A stretch of DNA of 64,000 nt. It comes from UBA7957 sp965222695. Its GTDB lineage: Bacteria > Pseudomonadota > Gammaproteobacteria > Granulosicoccales > Granulosicoccaceae. How positions within the stretch are numbered: the stretch's first letter is position 1; the number at the start of each line of letters is the position of its first letter. The position numbers were made by a program, and so were the translations under genes. The notes beneath the pieces are model-generated. The model searched no databases, was not told the DNA's origin, and worked only from the letters and a program-made list of their open reading frames with translations. Shown here in pieces: positions 8,366 to 16,070 of this stretch. The DNA is taken from the NCBI GenBank assembly GCA_965222695.1, contig OZ244967.1, forward strand, positions 1,364,001 through 1,428,000. The letters run 5' to 3'.

Positions 8366-9265
8366 TCAATCATCGTCATCATCATCGTCGCCCATTGTTT
8401 CTATATCCGATTCTTTTAATTCCAACAATGGCACATGATAGTCAGTCAGAATTTGCCGGATATCGTCGCGTTTTTTTCTGATTAGTTCGTTTAATACCAC
8501 CGCCAATTCACCGTTGGGAAAATGCACCCCCATTGCAATGGAATAATCCATCACCAGCCCCGAGTCAGGATCCGAAGCAATGGGCAATATTGCAATCTCC
8601 TCATCCATGGTGGATCGTTTCAGTTGCGCCGCGAGAGGGCCCCATAAAATCACCATGTCCACTTTACCGTCCAACAGATCCTTGCCTTCAAGTTCACCCG
8701 GCCCGACCTTGGGGTCCCCCAACTGTGCGATATAAGGCACCAGCTGTTCCAGCATATCGTTATTGGCCATCCATCGGACTCCCGGATTACGCTCATGCAT
8801 GCCGATACGGATATTCTTACGCTCTTCGGGGGGTAAACTGGCCAGATCCGCCGGTGTCTTTATATGATCGAACCCCCTGCCCTTGACGTAAGCTATCACA
8901 TAGGTAGAACGGTACCAGGGGATACTGGGTTTTACCAACTCATAACCTGCAGGTACACCCATTACAAAATCACATAAAGAATCGCCCTGATCGTCCTTTT
9001 TACGCAGGGTGTTTCTGATAAAACCCAGGCGTTGCGGAAACCAGTAATATTCCAACTCAAGCCCCAGCTCATCGGCAAACAAGCGGGCGATCCGGTTTTC
9101 GTAGCCGTCCAGATTTCTGTGGGACATGGGTAGATAGTTGGGATCGGCACAGACTTTAAATTTCTTGATACCCAACTCATCATCCGCCCATGATGAAAAA
9201 GACAAGCCCAATACGCAGCAAAACGATAGTAGATAATTCTTGACGATAAGGGCCTGTCTGTTCAT
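8366..9265 (-). CDS. xoxJ: XoxJ/MxaJ-like periplasmic binding protein with a C-terminal poly-Asp tail
   Basis: 299 residues: a signal peptide (LLSFCCVLGLSFSSWA), then a type-2 periplasmic-binding fold (VCADPNYLPMSHRNLDGYENRIARL start; MHERNPGVRWMANN). It belongs to the quinoprotein-dehydrogenase-associated binding proteins that include MxaJ and XoxJ, thought to help activate the dehydrogenase rather than to feed a transporter. It follows xoxF and the cupredoxin on the same strand. The protein ends in seven consecutive Asp encoded by mixed GAC/GAT codons, so it is not a simple codon slippage tract. The tail may be a metal-binding handle, which is inference. The symbol is by context. Confidence 0.82.
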   Translation of the reverse strand: MNRQALIVKNYLLSFCCVLGLSFSSWADDELGIKKFKVCADPNYLPMSHRNLDGYENRIARLFADELGLELEYYWFPQRLGFIRNTLRKKDDQGDSLCDFVMGVPAGYELVKPSIPWYRSTYVIAYVKGRGFDHIKTPADLASLPPEERKNIRIGMHERNPGVRWMANNDMLEQLVPYIAQLGDPKVGPGELEGKDLLDGKVDMVILWGPLAAQLKRSTMDEEIAILPIASDPDSGLVMDYSIAMGVHFPNGELAVVLNELIRKKRDDIRQILTDYHVPLLELKESDIETMGDDDDDDD

Positions 9266-9286
9266 CTATATATTTCTCCCGTCAGC

Positions 9287-9739
9287 TCAAATCATGCCTT
9301 CTTTCTGCATGGCCTTGCGAAGCTTTTTGATTAACCCTTTTGCGGGCTTCAGGGAACCGTCCTTTTCAATTTCCGCCATGTATTTTTCCAGAATCTCTTC
9401 GGCGTTCTCGGGGCTTCCGATCACAAAACCTCCGCCCATGCGCGTTCCCCAGTGAGGCGTACACTTGTACATATGAATACCGGATTTTTCCTTGATCCGA
9501 TAGGTATAGTTTTCGCCCAGCGGTGTCAGCAGTTTTTCCGCATCTTCGGGCATCATTGCATCGATGGATTCCACTAGATGAGCCGGCATATTGGTCCAGG
9601 TGATAGTGTCTCCGGGCTGAACGAATACAAACAGAGGTTCGAACTTAACACCTACAGCTTTAACGATATGTTCTTCGGCATTGAGTATCTGCGATGCCAA
9701 TAAAATACAAGTAGCAATGGTAGCTGACGCAATTTTCAT
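9287..9739 (-). CDS. Pseudoazurin-like type-1 copper protein
   Basis: 150 residues with a signal peptide (TIATCILLASQILNAEE). The cupredoxin fold carries the copper-site motif CTPHWGTRM (Cys, His +3, Met +8), as in pseudoazurins, plus an upstream His in MPAHLVES. Soluble periplasmic one-electron carrier. It lies between xoxF and the XoxJ-like gene, where a cytochrome cL gene (xoxG) is usually found, so it is the best local candidate for electron acceptor of the dehydrogenase. The ATG at 9739 follows a TTG codon; GAGGA lies 9 nt upstream of the ATG. The basic C-terminal stretch (AKGLIKKLRKAMQ) resembles the docking tail of pseudoazurins. Confidence 0.9.
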   Translation of the reverse strand: MKIASATIATCILLASQILNAEEHIVKAVGVKFEPLFVFVQPGDTITWTNMPAHLVESIDAMMPEDAEKLLTPLGENYTYRIKEKSGIHMYKCTPHWGTRMGGGFVIGSPENAEEILEKYMAEIEKDGSLKPAKGLIKKLRKAMQKEGMI

Positions 9740-9871
9740 CAATAATCTTCCTCAAGATCATGATTCTTTTCGAATCGATATTAAACGAAGGGTATAGGCA
9801 AGACAAAGGAAATCATCCTGCACGGGAAACCCGCCGGATGAGTGGTCCATAAACCTTAATGATCGCAGTCG

Positions 9872-9903
9872 AAAAAAAACAGCCCGGATGCGGTCCGGGC
9901 TGT
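9872..9903 (-). terminator. Rho-independent terminator after xoxF
   Basis: Read leftward: a perfect 10-bp stem (ACAGCCCGGA with TCCGGGCTGT) around a 5-nt loop, followed directly by eight T. It lies about 50 bp after the xoxF stop and before the cupredoxin gene. It should separate abundant xoxF mRNA from the downstream cupredoxin and xoxJ genes, or allow controlled read-through. Confidence 0.92.
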
Positions 9904-9950
9904 CAAGAGGAGTGTTAACCTCAATTATGTTATCGACTTGCTGGAGGAGG

Positions 9951-11753
9951 TTAGTCTGGTAAAGCAAACACGGTCAGTGTGCCACCCAGTTGAGTGTAGT
10001 CGGAGAGTTTGCGATAGGCTCCAACCGCACCCAGTCCATCAGTATCATTCTCAAGGCCTGCTGCCATTCCGATTCCTGCCCAGCCGCCTACACCGGACAG
10101 TACTCCGACATACTGCTTGCCGTTGTATTCCCAAGTGTTGACGTTTCCAATGATTCCTGACGGTGTTTTAAAGCGGTAAAGTTCCTTGCCGTCTTCGGCG
10201 TCCACCGCTTTCAAATAGCCTTCCAGTGTGCCGTAGAACACGATGTCGCCATCGGTCGCTAATGCACCGCTCCAAACTGAAAAGCGTTCTGGAACAGACC
10301 ACTTGATCTTGCCGTTGATATTATCCCAGGCGATAAAATTACCCAGGTGATTGCTTCCGTCACCGGTGACCTTGCCGGCGGGGAACATGCTGAGAGTTGC
10401 ACCCACATAGGGCTGACCTGCCACATACTCCACTTCAAACGGCTCGTAGTTCATGCAAACGTGGTTAGTGGGCACATAGAAGGTCTGAGTCTTGGGTGAG
10501 TAGGCTGCCGGCTGTTGGTCTTTACTGCCGAGAGCCGCCGGGCAGACATTTTCGGTGTTCACATCCTCACCGTTCAAGTGCGTGCTGTATTTGGCAACCA
10601 CTTGCGGACGTCCGGTTTCCATATCCACATGGGTCGCCCAGTTAACCGCCGGATCGTATTTTTCAGCGACAAGCAGCTCCCCGGTAATCCGGTCCATCGT
10701 ATAGGCGAAGCCATTGCGATCAAAGTGAGTCAGGAGCTTCCTCATATTGCCGCCGATTTCCTGCTCGGTCAGTATCATCTCATTGATACCGTCGTAATCC
10801 CATTCGTCGTGCGGCGTCATCTGATACAGCCAACGTGCCATGCCGGTATCGGCATCGCGAGCCATAATGGTCATGCTCCACTTATTGTCACCGGGGCGAA
10901 CCACTGGGTTCCAGGTAGAAGGATTACCTGTCCCGTAGTAGATCAGATTTTCTTCCGGATCGAAGGAATACCACCCCCAGGTGGTTCCACCACCGATTTT
11001 CCATTGATCGCCCTTCCAGCTTTTGAGACTGGAATCCTTACCGATCGGCTTTAACATGGATGTGGTTTTTTCCGGATCCACCAGCATTTCGTCGTCGGGA
11101 CCGGTACTGTACGCCTTCCAGGCCAGACTGCCGTCGCTGATATTATAGGCCGCGACAAATCCGCGCACGCCGTATTCACCGCCACTGATGCCGGTATAGA
11201 TCTTATCGCCGTACACAACCGGCGCGTTGGTGTTGGTTTCCCCTATTTTCGGATCGCCGTTTTTGATACTCCAGACCGGTTCTCCGGATTTGGCATCCAG
11301 CGCAACCAGTGTGGTGTCGGCCTGCTGCAAAAAGATCTTGCCCTCGGCGTAGGCAAGTCCCCGATTAACCGTATCGCAGCACATCACGGGAATGGTTTCA
11401 TCACCGTTTTGTTTGGGTTCATAAATCCAGTTCAGAACCTGTTCTTCCAGGCTCATGGAAAAGACTTTGTTCGGGAAAGCGGAATGCACGTAGAGCGTGT
11501 CCCCTATGACCAGAGGTCCGCCCTCATGTCCGCGCAACACACCCGTGGAAAACGTATAGGCAACCTGGAGTTTACCGACATTTTCCTTGTTGATCTGGTT
11601 GAGCGTACTGTATCTTTGGCCAGCATAATTGCCACCCCAGATCGCCCAGTTGGAAGGGTTGCTGATTGCCTCCTTCACGCTATCGTTAGCCGTACTTATT
11701 CCCGTTGAAGTCACTAAAACTGCGGCCAGAATGGCCAAAATATATCTTTTCAT
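9951..11753 (-). CDS. xoxF: Lanthanide-type PQQ alcohol (methanol) dehydrogenase, XoxF class
   Basis: Periplasmic quinoprotein of 600 residues oxidising methanol or other short alcohols. Signal peptide ILAILAAVLVTSTGISTA, then an eight-bladed propeller with the vicinal disulfide CC at 125-126, metal ligands Glu193 (GGEYGVRG) and Asn277 (GTGNPSTWN), and the catalytic Asp319 in DEWDYDGINE. Asp321, two residues on, is the extra ligand that marks lanthanide-dependent XoxF enzymes and is Ala in calcium-dependent MxaF. GVLRGHEG and FPNKV are also XoxF-like. GGGGAAG precedes the ATG. No mxaI small subunit is present. The upstream 378 bp carries repeats that may control it. Substrate range (methanol versus ethanol) is not settled by sequence. 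Confidence 0.95.
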   Translation of the reverse strand: MKRYILAILAAVLVTSTGISTANDSVKEAISNPSNWAIWGGNYAGQRYSTLNQINKENVGKLQVAYTFSTGVLRGHEGGPLVIGDTLYVHSAFPNKVFSMSLEEQVLNWIYEPKQNGDETIPVMCCDTVNRGLAYAEGKIFLQQADTTLVALDAKSGEPVWSIKNGDPKIGETNTNAPVVYGDKIYTGISGGEYGVRGFVAAYNISDGSLAWKAYSTGPDDEMLVDPEKTTSMLKPIGKDSSLKSWKGDQWKIGGGTTWGWYSFDPEENLIYYGTGNPSTWNPVVRPGDNKWSMTIMARDADTGMARWLYQMTPHDEWDYDGINEMILTEQEIGGNMRKLLTHFDRNGFAYTMDRITGELLVAEKYDPAVNWATHVDMETGRPQVVAKYSTHLNGEDVNTENVCPAALGSKDQQPAAYSPKTQTFYVPTNHVCMNYEPFEVEYVAGQPYVGATLSMFPAGKVTGDGSNHLGNFIAWDNINGKIKWSVPERFSVWSGALATDGDIVFYGTLEGYLKAVDAEDGKELYRFKTPSGIIGNVNTWEYNGKQYVGVLSGVGGWAGIGMAAGLENDTDGLGAVGAYRKLSDYTQLGGTLTVFALPD

Positions 11754-11809
11754 TTCTTCCCCACGTTTAGTTTGTTTGTTAGATGCGGGAATGCTCCCCC
11801 CTGCAGCTT

Positions 11810-11836
11810 TGTCAGGTGTAAATCTTTACCCTGACA
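11810..11836. promoter_or_regulatory. 27-bp dyad in the xoxF leader
   Basis: TGTCAGG and CCTGACA arms with nearly matching inner GTAAA/TTTAC halves make an almost perfect inverted repeat 57-83 bp upstream of the xoxF start. It may be an operator or a 5'-UTR hairpin. The whole gap between xoxF and the divergent hydrolase is 378 bp and holds no convincing gene. Confidence 0.45.
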
Positions 11837-11891
11837 GAATGTAATCAGCAAGTTGCATACCGCTTCGCATATGACGGAATCTTCTCAGTCA

Positions 11892-11921
11892 CGGGAAGAT
11901 ACTCTTCATACGGCGGGAAGA
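11892..11921. promoter_or_regulatory. Direct repeat CGGGAAGA x2, two helical turns apart, upstream of xoxF
   Basis: CGGGAAGA occurs at 11892-11899 and 11914-11921, start-to-start 22 bp, so both copies face the same side of the helix. ACTCTTC/GAAGAGT arms (11901-11907, 11917-11923) interleave. The position, about 140-170 bp upstream of xoxF, suits an activator site, possibly for the NarL-type regulator at 28.6 kb or the AcoR-type regulator. Assignment to a protein is a guess. Confidence 0.4.
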
Positions 11922-11936
11922 GTTCCTAAAAGTGTT

Positions 11937-11953
11937 GAGCACCTGACTTGCAT
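11937..11953 (+). promoter_or_regulatory. Sigma-54-like -24/-12 element upstream of the metallohydrolase gene
   Basis: AGCAC-N5-TTGCA at 11938-11952 matches the GGCAC-N5-TTGCW consensus except for the first G of the -24 GG. It points toward the gene starting near 12132. An AcoR-type sigma-54 activator is encoded 6.7 kb away. The lost G in a critical position makes this tentative. Confidence 0.28.
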
Positions 11954-12131
11954 TTCAAATTACTTTTAAAATCAACAATATATTGGTATTTGACGCTTAA
12001 AGGGACTATAACGAATTCTCTTGAATCCGAATTTTATTTATTAGAAAGTTATAAACTAATAAAAGAGTGATATAACAGATGGAAAAATCCTCGGTTCACT
12101 GGTGCAACAACTGTCTCAAAAATGTTTCGAT

Positions 12132-13166
12132 ATGACACAACAAATCCGCTCTGACATATTTGGATTTTTTATCCGGATTCCCCGGTTTTCAAGGACAATT
12201 GCTGTACTGCAGTATCGCTTGATAAGTCCCTGTATTTACGGTGTTATGTCTATACTTGTATTACTGACGGCATCAATATCTTTTTCTTTTGCGGCAGCAC
12301 AGCAACACTGCCGGAATCCGACGGATACCATTGAGGTTGCTAAGGGTATTTATGTACGCCAGGGAATTGATGACTTGGTTTTCGAAGGGGTCAATATTGC
12401 CAACGTCGGTTTTATTGTCGGCGAAAAATGCGTCGCGGTTATAGACAGTGGAGGCAGCTTGCAGGAAGGACATGCATTGCGCTGCACTATCGCCCTGACT
12501 ACAGACCTTCCGATTTGCTACGTCATTAACACGCACTTTCATCCGGATCATATTTTGGGTAATCATGCTTTTCGTGAGAAAAACACTTTATTTATAGGGC
12601 ATGAGCGTTTGGCACAGGCTATAGGTATTGCAGCCGACACCTATTTGCAGCGTGCGTCCTTGTTTGAAAACAGAAAGGTGGCAGAAGCAGAGCTTGTCCT
12701 GCCGCAAAGAACCGTTGGGGACACTTTGGAACTGGATCTGGGCGAGCGTATACTTAAGATATCAGCTCATTCTGCAGCACACACGCGAAATGATATAAGC
12801 ATCTTCGATCAAAAAACTAATACTTTATGGTTATCCGATCTGTTGTTTTTGACACACACACCGGTTGTCGCCGGGAGTATCACGGGTTGGATTAATACGC
12901 TGAATCAGCTAAAAGATATTAAAGCGGAACGCGTTATCCCTGGGCATGGGCCGGTCAGTGCCAAATGGCCGGACAGCCTCGACAGGCAATTGGACTATTT
13001 GAATCGATTGAGATCCGAGGTAAAAGATGCGATTGCCAAGGGCGTATCCATCATCGAGGCGCAGGAAAATTTATTGAAAGATAACCCATGGCAATGGAAA
13101 CTCTATTCGGAGTACCGAAAACGTAACATTATTAACGCTTATGCGGAACTCGAATGGGAAGATTAG
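12132..13166 (+). CDS. Quinoprotein-relay zinc metallohydrolase (metallo-beta-lactamase fold)
   Basis: Exported metallo-beta-lactamase-fold hydrolase, SoxH-related, of the type found with PQQ dehydrogenases and SoxYZ-like carriers. Zinc motif HFHPDH with downstream H and D ligands (SAAHTRNDIS, LWLSDLLF, PGHGPVS). In Sox-type systems such enzymes may release a group from a carrier cysteine; here the true reaction is unknown. The start is uncertain: ATG 12132 gives 344 residues with a long N-terminus, while ATG 12246 gives a standard signal peptide (MSILVLLTASISFSFAAA) and about 306 residues. Neither has a strong ribosome site. The next gene starts about 80 bp downstream. Confidence 0.85.
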   Translation: MTQQIRSDIFGFFIRIPRFSRTIAVLQYRLISPCIYGVMSILVLLTASISFSFAAAQQHCRNPTDTIEVAKGIYVRQGIDDLVFEGVNIANVGFIVGEKCVAVIDSGGSLQEGHALRCTIALTTDLPICYVINTHFHPDHILGNHAFREKNTLFIGHERLAQAIGIAADTYLQRASLFENRKVAEAELVLPQRTVGDTLELDLGERILKISAHSAAHTRNDISIFDQKTNTLWLSDLLFLTHTPVVAGSITGWINTLNQLKDIKAERVIPGHGPVSAKWPDSLDRQLDYLNRLRSEVKDAIAKGVSIIEAQENLLKDNPWQWKLYSEYRKRNIINAYAELEWED

Positions 13167-13243
13167 GTTCTAAGAGCCTGTTCAACGATCTATCGGCATT
13201 ACTGAACACCCGACATAAACGCTGCCAAAGCGTGGAGGCATTG

Positions 13244-14089
13244 ATGAGCATTTTGCATTCCCTCAACAACCTGAAAGCAGTCGCCTGCGTAATCATGATA
13301 TTCGGACTGGGCTCCGGCCACCTGTTCGCAGCACAGCAATCCGACGTCGGCATCTGGGATGCGGCGCTTAAGCACAGTTATTTCGGTGACAACGTCATAG
13401 AAGAAAACAGCGATCTGATTAGACTTGAGGCACCGAAGCGCGCGGAAGACCCGGCCTTGCTACCGTTGAAAATAATCACCGGAATTCCTCAATCGGAAGA
13501 CCGATATATCAAAACCGTCACCTTGATTATAGATAAAAACCCTGACCCCAAAGCCGGTGTTTTTCACTTTACGCCGGAAAACGGCAAGGCCGACCTTGAG
13601 CTGAGAGTCAGGCTGGACCAGTATTCGCACGTCAGGGCCGTCGCGGAAACCAACGACGGCAAATTCTACATGGCCAGCCGCTTCGTTAAAGGCAGCGGCG
13701 GTTGCTCCGCGCCGGCCGCGGGTGATCTGGTAACCGCCAAGGCCAGAATGGGCAGAATGAAGCTGAATACACAACTGGCACCCGATGATCAGTTTTCGGG
13801 AATATCCGCCATGTTGAGGATCAGCCATCCGAACATCACGGGAATGCAAAAAAACCAGATGACGCAGTTGTACTATCCGGCTCACTATGTACAGCAAGTC
13901 AAGGTTAAACTGGACGATCAGCCCATATTTACGGCTGAGCTGGGAATTTCCATCAGCGAAAATCCCTCATTCCTGTTTTATCTTGCACCCGATAAATCGG
14001 GTAAACTCACCGCAGAAGTCAAAGACAGCGAGAATCTCGAATTTGTCCATTCCCAGGAGATTAAAGTCGATGCCAAACAGGATTCATAG
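13244..14089 (+). CDS. SoxYZ-like fused thiol carrier protein (copy 1)
   Basis: 281 residues, signal peptide (VACVIMIFGLGSGHLFA), then a SoxY-like half and a SoxZ-like half in one chain. The carrier cysteine is Cys154 in GSGGCSAPA, where true SoxY has a C-terminal GGCGG arm. The SoxZ half carries SHPNITGMQKNQ and an ISENPSFLFYL block. Belongs to SoxYZ-like carriers associated with quinoprotein dehydrogenases. Presumed to hold a substrate or intermediate on the cysteine in the periplasm. ATG 13244 has GGAGG 5 nt upstream; an in-frame ATG at 13154 inside the previous gene is less likely. Convergent with the DUF302 gene. Confidence 0.85.
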   Translation: MSILHSLNNLKAVACVIMIFGLGSGHLFAAQQSDVGIWDAALKHSYFGDNVIEENSDLIRLEAPKRAEDPALLPLKIITGIPQSEDRYIKTVTLIIDKNPDPKAGVFHFTPENGKADLELRVRLDQYSHVRAVAETNDGKFYMASRFVKGSGGCSAPAAGDLVTAKARMGRMKLNTQLAPDDQFSGISAMLRISHPNITGMQKNQMTQLYYPAHYVQQVKVKLDDQPIFTAELGISISENPSFLFYLAPDKSGKLTAEVKDSENLEFVHSQEIKVDAKQDS

Positions 14090-14117
14090 TCCGGATCATG
14101 TTAATTGATGACGCGCT

Positions 14118-14603
14118 CTAATCTTTTGCGGCGAAATCGACTATAGAGCGCATCATTTTATTGACTTTTAGGGCTATTTTCAGCATTTGCGGGTCGTTTT
14201 CCGGTAACAGTCTCGCGTCGATCATTATTGCGTCGCCTTGCTCGCGGACGGTAATACGACACGGCATATGCAAAAGATATTCTGGATTGATGTCAAGAAT
14301 ATCTTTTGCCGCCTGCGTATTGCAAAAATGCAACACGGTAGCCTGAGGCAAAACCTTCTCCTCCATTTCACCGATCGCTTTTCCCACCCGGTTTCTTCCG
14401 GTCAATCGATAGTTGTGTTGACTGACGGCAAACTCGAGATCCGCTATCACGTCCGCGTAGGACTTTTGGCTTTGGCGCGTATAACGCTTTGCCTCGGCAT
14501 CAAGGGATTGAACATCAAGCTGGTCCTTTGGCGACTGGGCCTGGCAAGCCGGCAGTATAATACACTGAAACAGAACAAAGACCGCAACCGCGAGTCTACT
14601 CAC
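14118..14603 (-). CDS. DUF302 lipoprotein
   Basis: 161 residues. The N-terminus is a lipoprotein signal with lipobox LPAC (Cys19-20 region: IILPACQAQ), then a DUF302 domain (SYADVIADLEFAVSQHNYRL; the LHFCNTQAAKDILDINPEYL block). DUF302 folds are small, often linked to sulfur or redox clusters, with no known reaction. It starts with GTG at 14603, overlapping the end of the second SoxYZ-like gene by 8 nt, and is the last gene of a three-gene leftward operon. Function unknown; the context suggests help to the SoxYZ-like carrier. Confidence 0.8.
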   Translation of the reverse strand: MSRLAVAVFVLFQCIILPACQAQSPKDQLDVQSLDAEAKRYTRQSQKSYADVIADLEFAVSQHNYRLTGRNRVGKAIGEMEEKVLPQATVLHFCNTQAAKDILDINPEYLLHMPCRITVREQGDAIMIDARLLPENDPQMLKIALKVNKMMRSIVDFAAKD

Positions 14604-15537
14604 CTGGCTTGATGTTCTGGTATAGATAAAATTCCTTCTGCTCCGTATCCCTTATATAGGCGACCAGCTCTCCGGATTCATCGGGGTCGAAGGAAAACCG
14701 AAAGCTCGGGTTTTCGCTGATCGAAAACGAGGTTTCCGCTTTTAACAAAAGCTCCTCGTTAAAGCGAACTTCTACATCTTTAACATAGTTCTGCGGAATA
14801 TACATAGTCGTCAGCTGATCTCTCTGCATACCTGTATTGTTTGGATGAGAAATCATCAATTGGACGGCTCTCGATTGATCCAACGGCTGCTCATCCTCCA
14901 AGAACTTGAATCGCATTTTGCCTAAATTGGATTTTGCCAACTCCTGATCCGTTCCGGGCGGTGCTGAGCATCCTGCACCGCGGGATTTTACCCATTTTTT
15001 ATCCATAAATAATCGACCGTCGTTCAATTCCGCAATTGCTCTTATATAGGTATAGCCGTTGACACGAACCCGCGTCGAAATGCTTTCCAAACGACGTACG
15101 GGCGACAGGGTAAATTCCGCCGCCATCGGCATGGGATTGATGTCGACGGTCAGGTAGATTTTCTTAATTTTCTGTCCGGTGTCAGGATTCGGGTAAGTGT
15201 CGACCGTGACGGGAACCAGGGCATCGTTCTCGGCCCGCGAAGGTGCGTTTATGGTGATTAAAGTTTGATCTTCACCTTCTATGATCGGTTTTTCACCGAA
15301 GAAACGGTAAGCAAGACTCTGCCATAAAATATCACCCTCCTCCTGGGTAAATGCGCCGCCCCACGCCGAATAGTCGACTTTATTGTCAGTTTTTTTCTCC
15401 GCAGAAACGCCGGGGAAAACTACGAAAAAATTGCAGACTATCAATAGGGGGAAAACGGCAATCCCCCAGCGGCAAGTCTGTTGAAAACACCTCCTGTAAG
15501 ATAACAGGGTGCTATGGAATCTCCCCGCAATGGTCAT
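14596..15537 (-). CDS. SoxYZ-like fused thiol carrier protein (copy 2)
   Basis: 313 residues, a paralogue of the protein at 13244-14089. Longer N-terminus with signal segment (WGIAVFPLLIVCNFFVVFPGVSA). Carrier cysteine Cys190 in GAGCSAPPG; the SoxZ half has SHPNNTGMQRDQ and SISENPSFRFSF. The two copies share architecture and motif but differ widely, so the duplication is old or they entered separately. The ATG overlaps the stop of the upstream small gene (ATGA). Operon: small exported protein, this carrier, DUF302. Two carriers could serve as donor and acceptor or accept different substrates; this is inference. Confidence 0.85.
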   Translation of the reverse strand: MTIAGRFHSTLLSYRRCFQQTCRWGIAVFPLLIVCNFFVVFPGVSAEKKTDNKVDYSAWGGAFTQEEGDILWQSLAYRFFGEKPIIEGEDQTLITINAPSRAENDALVPVTVDTYPNPDTGQKIKKIYLTVDINPMPMAAEFTLSPVRRLESISTRVRVNGYTYIRAIAELNDGRLFMDKKWVKSRGAGCSAPPGTDQELAKSNLGKMRFKFLEDEQPLDQSRAVQLMISHPNNTGMQRDQLTTMYIPQNYVKDVEVRFNEELLLKAETSFSISENPSFRFSFDPDESGELVAYIRDTEQKEFYLYQNIKPGE

Positions 15538-15887
15538 TTATTCTCTGATACCCTTACGGTACAGGAATTGAGCGCATCGCGCTTCATGACGTCGAAAGAC
15601 CTGAGATATTTCCGCGCATCGGGAATATCGCGAAACGCACCACCCTTTTCTCCAGGCGTTTTAATCAGTACCCGCAATGTCTCGACTTCAACATACTGAT
15701 CGTAGCTGAGCTTGCCGGACAACCTGTCCAGGGCACATGAGCAGGCATAGAGATTCTGGATGGTTTGCCCGCCCTGCTCTTTCATGCATAACAACACATA
15801 TTCCACACGCGCCTGGGTGGGAAAATCATTCGCTACGGCGGATAAAGGAAGTAAACTGAAAAAAAACCCGGCTATGGCTTTGTTCAT
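15534..15887 (-). CDS. Small exported protein of the SoxYZ-like operon, unknown function
   Basis: 117 residues with a clear signal peptide (AIAGFFFSLLPLSAVA). The mature part has Cys in VLLCMKEQGGQ, LYACSCALDRL and ALNSCTVRV, four in all, probably forming disulfides or binding metal; the CxC in ACSCALDRLSGKLSYDQY resembles small cysteine-rich proteins of quinoprotein clusters. I do not recognise a named domain. It is the first gene of the leftward operon and its stop overlaps the carrier start (ATGA), which supports a real gene. Confidence 0.72.
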   Translation of the reverse strand: MNKAIAGFFFSLLPLSAVANDFPTQARVEYVLLCMKEQGGQTIQNLYACSCALDRLSGKLSYDQYVEVETLRVLIKTPGEKGGAFRDIPDARKYLRSFDVMKRDALNSCTVRVSENK

Positions 15888-16070
15888 CGCATCTCGCCCT
15901 GGATGTTCAACGCTTGCTTGTCACTCATAGATTCAGTTATATCATTTTTGGGCTGAAAATCTTATCCCGCTTATCTCTATCTGTGTATAAGACATGCGCA
16001 AAGGGAACTTTTCCCAGGCAGTGGCCGGTAAACTGATCTATGCCCATGTTTGAACAAAAATCCTCTATAA

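Noticed and set aside
9951..11753. Calcium-type MxaF methanol dehydrogenase
   Set aside because: Asp at +2 from the catalytic Asp and absence of mxaI point to the lanthanide XoxF class.
12079..12135. 18-codon ORF before the metallohydrolase
   Set aside because: No ribosome site and no resemblance to a known leader peptide.
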